DNA of 64,000 bases from NCBI GenBank assembly GCA_030059675.1, contig JANVYQ010000001.1, positions 124,001-188,000 on the forward strand, read 5' to 3'. Source of the stretch: Candidatus Pelearchaeum maunauluense (GTDB lineage Archaea > Thermoproteota > Nitrososphaeria_A > Caldarchaeales > Caldarchaeaceae). A model generated the notes under the pieces. That model searched no databases. It had not been told where the DNA came from and saw only the letters and a program-made list of their open reading frames with translations. The position numbers and the translations under genes were made by a program. How positions within the stretch are numbered: position 1 is the stretch's first letter; each line of letters starts with the position of its first letter. This document shows, piece by piece, positions 60,550 through 64,000 of the stretch.

Positions 60550-61896
60550 ATGAGTCAGCGTGCTGAAAGCGGGCCGTTGGGGCGTGTCTTTGACGAGTTC
60601 GTGAAGTGGCTTATGGATAGGCTTGAGAGAACACCCCTTATGGCGTTTAGGTTCCAAGTTCCACGTGTCTTCGTAAGCCCCTTCGGGTATCTCGGCATGC
60701 TCACCGCGATAACGTTCCTAATCCTCGGCATAACTGGCGCTCTTCTGATGTTCTACTACAGGCCTGACATAGAGCTGGCGTATGACAGCGTTAAGGAGAT
60801 AGAGGAGAACGTGGAGTTCGGCTTCTTCCTAAGAAACATACACTACCACGCCTCAAACATGATGGTACTCCTAGCACTAGCGCATATGTTCTACCAGTTC
60901 TTCTCGGGCAGGTTTAAGGTGCGTAACGAAATCCTCTGGGTTACTGGGGTTATTCTGGGTACTCTCACGATTCTTGAAGCATTCACGGGCTATGACCTGA
61001 TACTCAACCAGCGCGCCATGCTCGCTGTCAACATAGCTGGTGGCTTGACCTTCTCAACCCCCTTTGTTGGCGAGAGCCTAGCAGCCATACTCCTTGGCGG
61101 CGGCCTCTACGACCTAGTGCTCCGCTTCTACGCGCTCCACGTCTTCATACTCCCGATGGTCATGCTCCTCCTAGTAGGCGTCCACTTCCCCCGCTTCCTA
61201 GTCTTTGACCCACCTATGGTCTCCGCCACGATAGGCTCTATACTGGTTGTCGCTGGCCTCTTCCCCGTTGAGCTAGGGCCAAAGTACAGCCCTACCGCTG
61301 CGTTGATTGAGGTGCCTGAGTGGTATCTTACTGGGCTCTACGCGTTCATTAGGACTGGACTTGACCGCTTCATCGCAGGCGCCCTGCTCCCGCTCCTCTT
61401 CATCCTAGCCTTCCTAGTTGTTCCATTCGTGGATAAGTCCAAGAAGCTTAGCTGGAGGGATAGACCGTTCTTCACAGCCTTCGGAATAACGTCCATAGTC
61501 CTTATCGCCGTTACTACTGTCTGGGGCTTCTACACAGTGCCAGGAGTCCCTGCGTTTGACGCGGTGTATATTGAGCCGATGGTCTTCTGGCCCGTGCTCC
61601 TCATACTAACGGCTGCGACCTTCGGGATTAGCTATAAGTTCGTTGCATCTCCTGGGAAGCAGGCCAAGCCACCTACGCGTGGAAGGCCTATAGTTATTCA
61701 GATTCCCTACGAGTGGGATGTCCGTATAATAATGGCTCTCCTAGCGCTCATAGCGTTCCTAGCTCTGCTCTCGTTCCAATACTATTTGGATGGGCTGAAG
61801 AACATAGCTCTCTTCAACCTCGGCGTTGTTCTGATGATATTCGGCCTGATAGCGCACCTCTATAGGCATGCTATGCAGCAGATTAGCCGCCGCTAA
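60550..61896 (+). CDS. Cytochrome b of a bc-type complex
   Basis: A 448-residue fused cytochrome b. The first half has helix B and D haem ligands IHYHASNMMVLLALAHMF and FYALHVFILPMVMLLLVGVHF; the Qo-site motif reads VPEWYLTGLYAFIRT (PEWY). The C-terminal half adds three to four helices (FGITSIVLIAVTTVWGF, VFWPVLLILTAATFGISY, and two near the end). It oxidises quinol and passes electrons to the Rieske protein encoded at 58957. The two genes are separated by the convergent/divergent DUF996 gene, so they have separate promoters. The last 14 bases overlap the glycosylase gene. Confidence 0.93.
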   Translation: MSQRAESGPLGRVFDEFVKWLMDRLERTPLMAFRFQVPRVFVSPFGYLGMLTAITFLILGITGALLMFYYRPDIELAYDSVKEIEENVEFGFFLRNIHYHASNMMVLLALAHMFYQFFSGRFKVRNEILWVTGVILGTLTILEAFTGYDLILNQRAMLAVNIAGGLTFSTPFVGESLAAILLGGGLYDLVLRFYALHVFILPMVMLLLVGVHFPRFLVFDPPMVSATIGSILVVAGLFPVELGPKYSPTAALIEVPEWYLTGLYAFIRTGLDRFIAGALLPLLFILAFLVVPFVDKSKKLSWRDRPFFTAFGITSIVLIAVTTVWGFYTVPGVPAFDAVYIEPMVFWPVLLILTAATFGISYKFVASPGKQAKPPTRGRPIVIQIPYEWDVRIIMALLALIAFLALLSFQYYLDGLKNIALFNLGVVLMIFGLIAHLYRHAMQQISRR

Positions 61897-62818
61897 GCTT
61901 CTCCTTTCTCCTATTCCCCGCAGCTTCTGTCAAGTATCCGCAGAGTAGGTAGAAGGTTATCCATCCTTTGAACCTACCCCAGTGGTCTATGGTTTTCCTT
62001 ACCTTCTCGCTTGGCTGGGGCTTGTCGTTGAAGAAGTAATGCGCTACTGCGCGCCTCACGCCTAGGTCGTCTGGGAATGATGTGTGCGGCCTCGCGAGGA
62101 CGGCTGTGAGAACCAGCTCGGCGCTCCACCTCCCCAGGCCTGGGAAGCGCGTAAGCTCCTGCACAACCTCCTCGTCGCCCATTAGCCTTGGCCGCTCAAA
62201 GTCGTAGCCTTCAATAGCTGCTTTCGCCAATTCATGGATATAACGCGCCTTCTGGCGCGAGAGCTTACAACTCCTGAGACCATCTACACCAGCGTTAGCC
62301 AAGGCTTCGGCGGTGGGGAAGTCATAGTAGTCAACGCCGTTAACTGTTAGCTTCTCTCCAAACCTCTTTACAATCTCCGCATTAGCTATGTATGCCACGC
62401 GTAGGGATACTTGCTGCTGGGTGATTACCCTGACTATCCCCTCAAAGACCAAGGCTCCAAAGACGGGAGGCTTAAAGCCGTAGAGGAGCCTGAACAGCCT
62501 GCTTAGCCTCTTATCGCCTTTCAGCGTGTCGTAGAGCTCGTTAAGGTCGTCGTCCAGCCTGAAGACCAGCGCTATCTTACGCGCCAGCTCGCTTTTCTCA
62601 GCGTCGGTAAGCTCTGCGTGGGCTGTTATGCGTAATAGCGGGCTATCCACATGGCCAGCGGCCGAGACCTCAACAGGTATTTTCTTACCCTTAACCGTGA
62701 AGATGCGGCGCCAGATGTTGTTGCTGTATATCTCTGGCTGCGGCTCCAGGGAGCCATAGAACCTCCACTGAAGCTCCATGCTGTACGGCGGCCTGGGCTT
62801 TAGCTCAAAGATGGTCAA
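61883..62818 (-). CDS. alkA: AlkA-like DNA glycosylase (HhH-GPD)
   Basis: A 311-residue base-excision enzyme. The N-terminal AlkA-type beta domain (1-110) is followed by the HhH-GPD core: FEGIVRVITQQQVSLRVAYIANAEIV, KLSRQKARYIHELAKA, hairpin LTRFPGLGRWSAELVLTAVL and catalytic Asp in SFPDDLGVRRAV. It removes alkylated (3-methyl) purines and possibly other damaged bases. Start TTG 62818, or ATG 62779. The divergent argH begins 67 bases away. Confidence 0.9.
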   Translation of the reverse strand: MTIFELKPRPPYSMELQWRFYGSLEPQPEIYSNNIWRRIFTVKGKKIPVEVSAAGHVDSPLLRITAHAELTDAEKSELARKIALVFRLDDDLNELYDTLKGDKRLSRLFRLLYGFKPPVFGALVFEGIVRVITQQQVSLRVAYIANAEIVKRFGEKLTVNGVDYYDFPTAEALANAGVDGLRSCKLSRQKARYIHELAKAAIEGYDFERPRLMGDEEVVQELTRFPGLGRWSAELVLTAVLARPHTSFPDDLGVRRAVAHYFFNDKPQPSEKVRKTIDHWGRFKGWITFYLLCGYLTEAAGNRRKEKLSGG

Positions 62819-62885
62819 GGCAGCATACTCCCTCCATGAAGACTGGCGCTATATGTTTAATGCCAGAGACACCAGCCTGATTGGG

Positions 62886-64000
62886 GTGTGCGCGGTGCAT
62901 CGCGCGGGTAGGCTGGAAAAAGGCATGGACGAAGAAGCTGCACGATACACTTCATCACTGGAGTTTGACCGTGAGATTCTGGAGGCCGTGATATACATCA
63001 ACATGGCTCATGTGCGGCTTCTTGAGCGCGTAGGCGTGTTATCAGAGCAGGAGGCCCGCGAGGCTGTCGCGCTTCTGGGTAAGCTTCTGGAATCACCCCC
63101 CATGCTGGATAGGCATGAGTTTGAGGATATTCACATGGTTGTTGAAGACTGGTTGTCGCGCCGCTCTCCGCGCGTGGGCTCTATGCTCGCTTTGGGCAAG
63201 AGTAGGAACGACGCGGTGGTGGCGGCGATTAAGCTACGCCTGAAGCAGAGGGTAGCGCAACTACACGAGTCAATAGATGAGCTATGTGCTACGCTTCTTA
63301 AACAAGCCGAGAGGGAGGCGGAGACCATATTCCCAGTATATACGCATCTACAACGCGCGGCTCCAGCCACATTCGGCTTCATACTGCACGGCTACGCTAC
63401 GCGGCTGTTGAAGCTCTACCCACATCTAAGGCTTGTGTATGAGCTCTGCGACGAGTCTCCACTGGGCTCGGCCGCTGTTGCTGGAACCAGCGTACCGCTG
63501 GATAGGGAGTATGCCGCCCAGTTGCTGGGGTTTGGCAAGATAAGCGATAACGCTCTAGAAGCCACCGCTTCCCGCGACTTCATCATAGAGAGCATATCCC
63601 TAACGCTCCTCGTAGCGCTGATACTCTCCTCACTGGCCGAGGAGCTGGTGCTATACTCGTCTGAGGAGTTCAGCCTCCTGGAGCTTCCCGACGAGCTGTC
63701 AGCCACGAGTAGTATTATGCCGCAGAAGAAGAACCCAGTGGTGGCCGAGATAACTAGAACCAAGGTGTGGGAGGTATTGGGTCTTCTCTCCACTGCATTA
63801 GGGATAGCGGCGCGCCAGCCCAGCGGCTACAGCCTAGACCTCCAGCAGATAACCCCCAAGCTATGGAAAGCCCTAGACGAGACGGTCAGCGCACTACGCC
63901 TCACCACCAAGATGATTGAGAACCTATCAATCAATACGGCTAGAAGCGCCGAGGCGTGTAAGCCTCCTACGGGAATAGTGGAAGTAGCAAACCACCTAAC
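62886..64000 (+). CDS. argH: Argininosuccinate lyase (3' end outside window)
   Basis: About 371 residues are visible without a stop. HRAGRLEKGMDEEAARYTSS opens the fumarase-superfamily fold; SMLALGKSRNDAVVAAIKLRL, YTHLQRAAPATFGF, SPLGSAAVAGTSVPLDREYAAQLLGF, and the superfamily signature SSIMPQKKNPVVAEITRTK with the catalytic Ser loop follow in order. It splits argininosuccinate to arginine and fumarate. GTG 62886 or GTG 62895 is the start. The usual GSSxMPQKKNPD is here TSSIMPQKKNPV. Confidence 0.93.
   Translation, partial: MCAVHRAGRLEKGMDEEAARYTSSLEFDREILEAVIYINMAHVRLLERVGVLSEQEAREAVALLGKLLESPPMLDRHEFEDIHMVVEDWLSRRSPRVGSMLALGKSRNDAVVAAIKLRLKQRVAQLHESIDELCATLLKQAEREAETIFPVYTHLQRAAPATFGFILHGYATRLLKLYPHLRLVYELCDESPLGSAAVAGTSVPLDREYAAQLLGFGKISDNALEATASRDFIIESISLTLLVALILSSLAEELVLYSSEEFSLLELPDELSATSSIMPQKKNPVVAEITRTKVWEVLGLLSTALGIAARQPSGYSLDLQQITPKLWKALDETVSALRLTTKMIENLSINTARSAEACKPPTGIVEVANHL

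Noticed and set aside
1-64000. CRISPR arrays, insertion sequences, tRNA or rRNA genes
   Set aside because: No regular direct repeats, transposase domains, terminal inverted repeats or tRNA-like T-arm signatures were recognised by eye. A dedicated scan could still find an intron-containing tRNA.

Overview
The window is archaeal. It carries the small subunit of family D DNA polymerase (29776-31311), topoisomerase VI subunit B (53761-55356), endonuclease Q (38956-40245), aIF1A, a RIO1 kinase, a Pno1/Dim2-like KH protein and a PurP-type purine enzyme. TATA boxes about 25 bases upstream of start codons are visible before many genes. PolD together with a probable NitrOD5-domain protein and a C2H2/membrane protein of a type known from Nitrososphaeria suggests a (probably thermophilic) member of the Thaumarchaeota/Aigarchaeota side of the TACK archaea. 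That placement is inference; no rRNA or tRNA gene was seen. Genes are tightly packed: at least ten convergent pairs overlap at their 3' ends, and TTG starts followed by an A-rich second codon are common.

Layout. 1-4500: an ArsA-type ATPase with a small upstream membrane protein, a CstA transporter and unknown small genes. 4600-8000: an MFS permease, small membrane proteins and a DUF3179 gene broken by an in-frame TAG. 8100-10750: a CARF regulator split from its HTH, a GTPBP1-like GTPase and a stand-alone Lrp-type sensor domain. 10900-14650: an orphan DNA methylase, a long PurP, the 3' remnant of an FkbM methyltransferase and a lone nucleotidyltransferase. 14600-17700: glnA-amt-glnK. 17900-20000: a carotenoid (CruF-type) gene with a frameshift, and a VKOR/thioredoxin disulfide pair. 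20000-27900: hisA, a three-gene glutamate synthase, hisF, a VapBC pair with broken toxin, hisI and hisH. 27900-34100: DedA, CbiX, a zinc-finger membrane protein, PolD small subunit, a threonine dehydratase-like enzyme, a frameshifted ACT-V4R gene and a methyltransferase. 34300-38300: hisGDCB. 38300-46800: LutC-like protein, EndoQ, an amber-interrupted MFS gene, a tandem gamma-glutamylcyclotransferase, ribokinase, 6-phosphogluconate dehydrogenase, and a NitrOD5 / KaiC-GvpD-like pair. 46900-51000: a three-part MacB-like ABC system. 51000-55800: a second broken VapBC, then aIF1A-RIO1-KH-TopoVI-B and a cupin. 55800-58700: a decayed island (SDR, HprK-like ATPase, GH99-like glycosidase). 58900-64000: Rieske protein, DUF996 protein, cytochrome b, an AlkA-type glycosylase and the start of argH.

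How it fits together. Ammonium uptake and sensing (amt, glnK), glutamine synthetase and glutamate synthase lie within 11 kb, interleaved with hisA, hisF, hisI and hisH; only hisE of the histidine pathway was not found. The Rieske/cytochrome b pair indicates a bc-type quinol-oxidising complex and therefore respiration. The replication, translation and biosynthesis genes are all intact, whereas about ten accessory genes carry lesions: four in-frame stops, all TAG, and about ten single-base frameshifts, mostly in short homopolymers. Both VapC toxins are among them. The contrast suggests real decay under relaxed selection, but homopolymer errors in an assembly cannot be excluded from sequence alone.

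No CRISPR array, insertion sequence, tRNA or rRNA was recognised. The most unusual intact elements are a degenerate second glutamate-synthase barrel, the ArsA/small membrane protein pair, the KaiC-like/NitrOD5 pair, the three-part ABC system, and an inverted repeat at the Rieske promoter.
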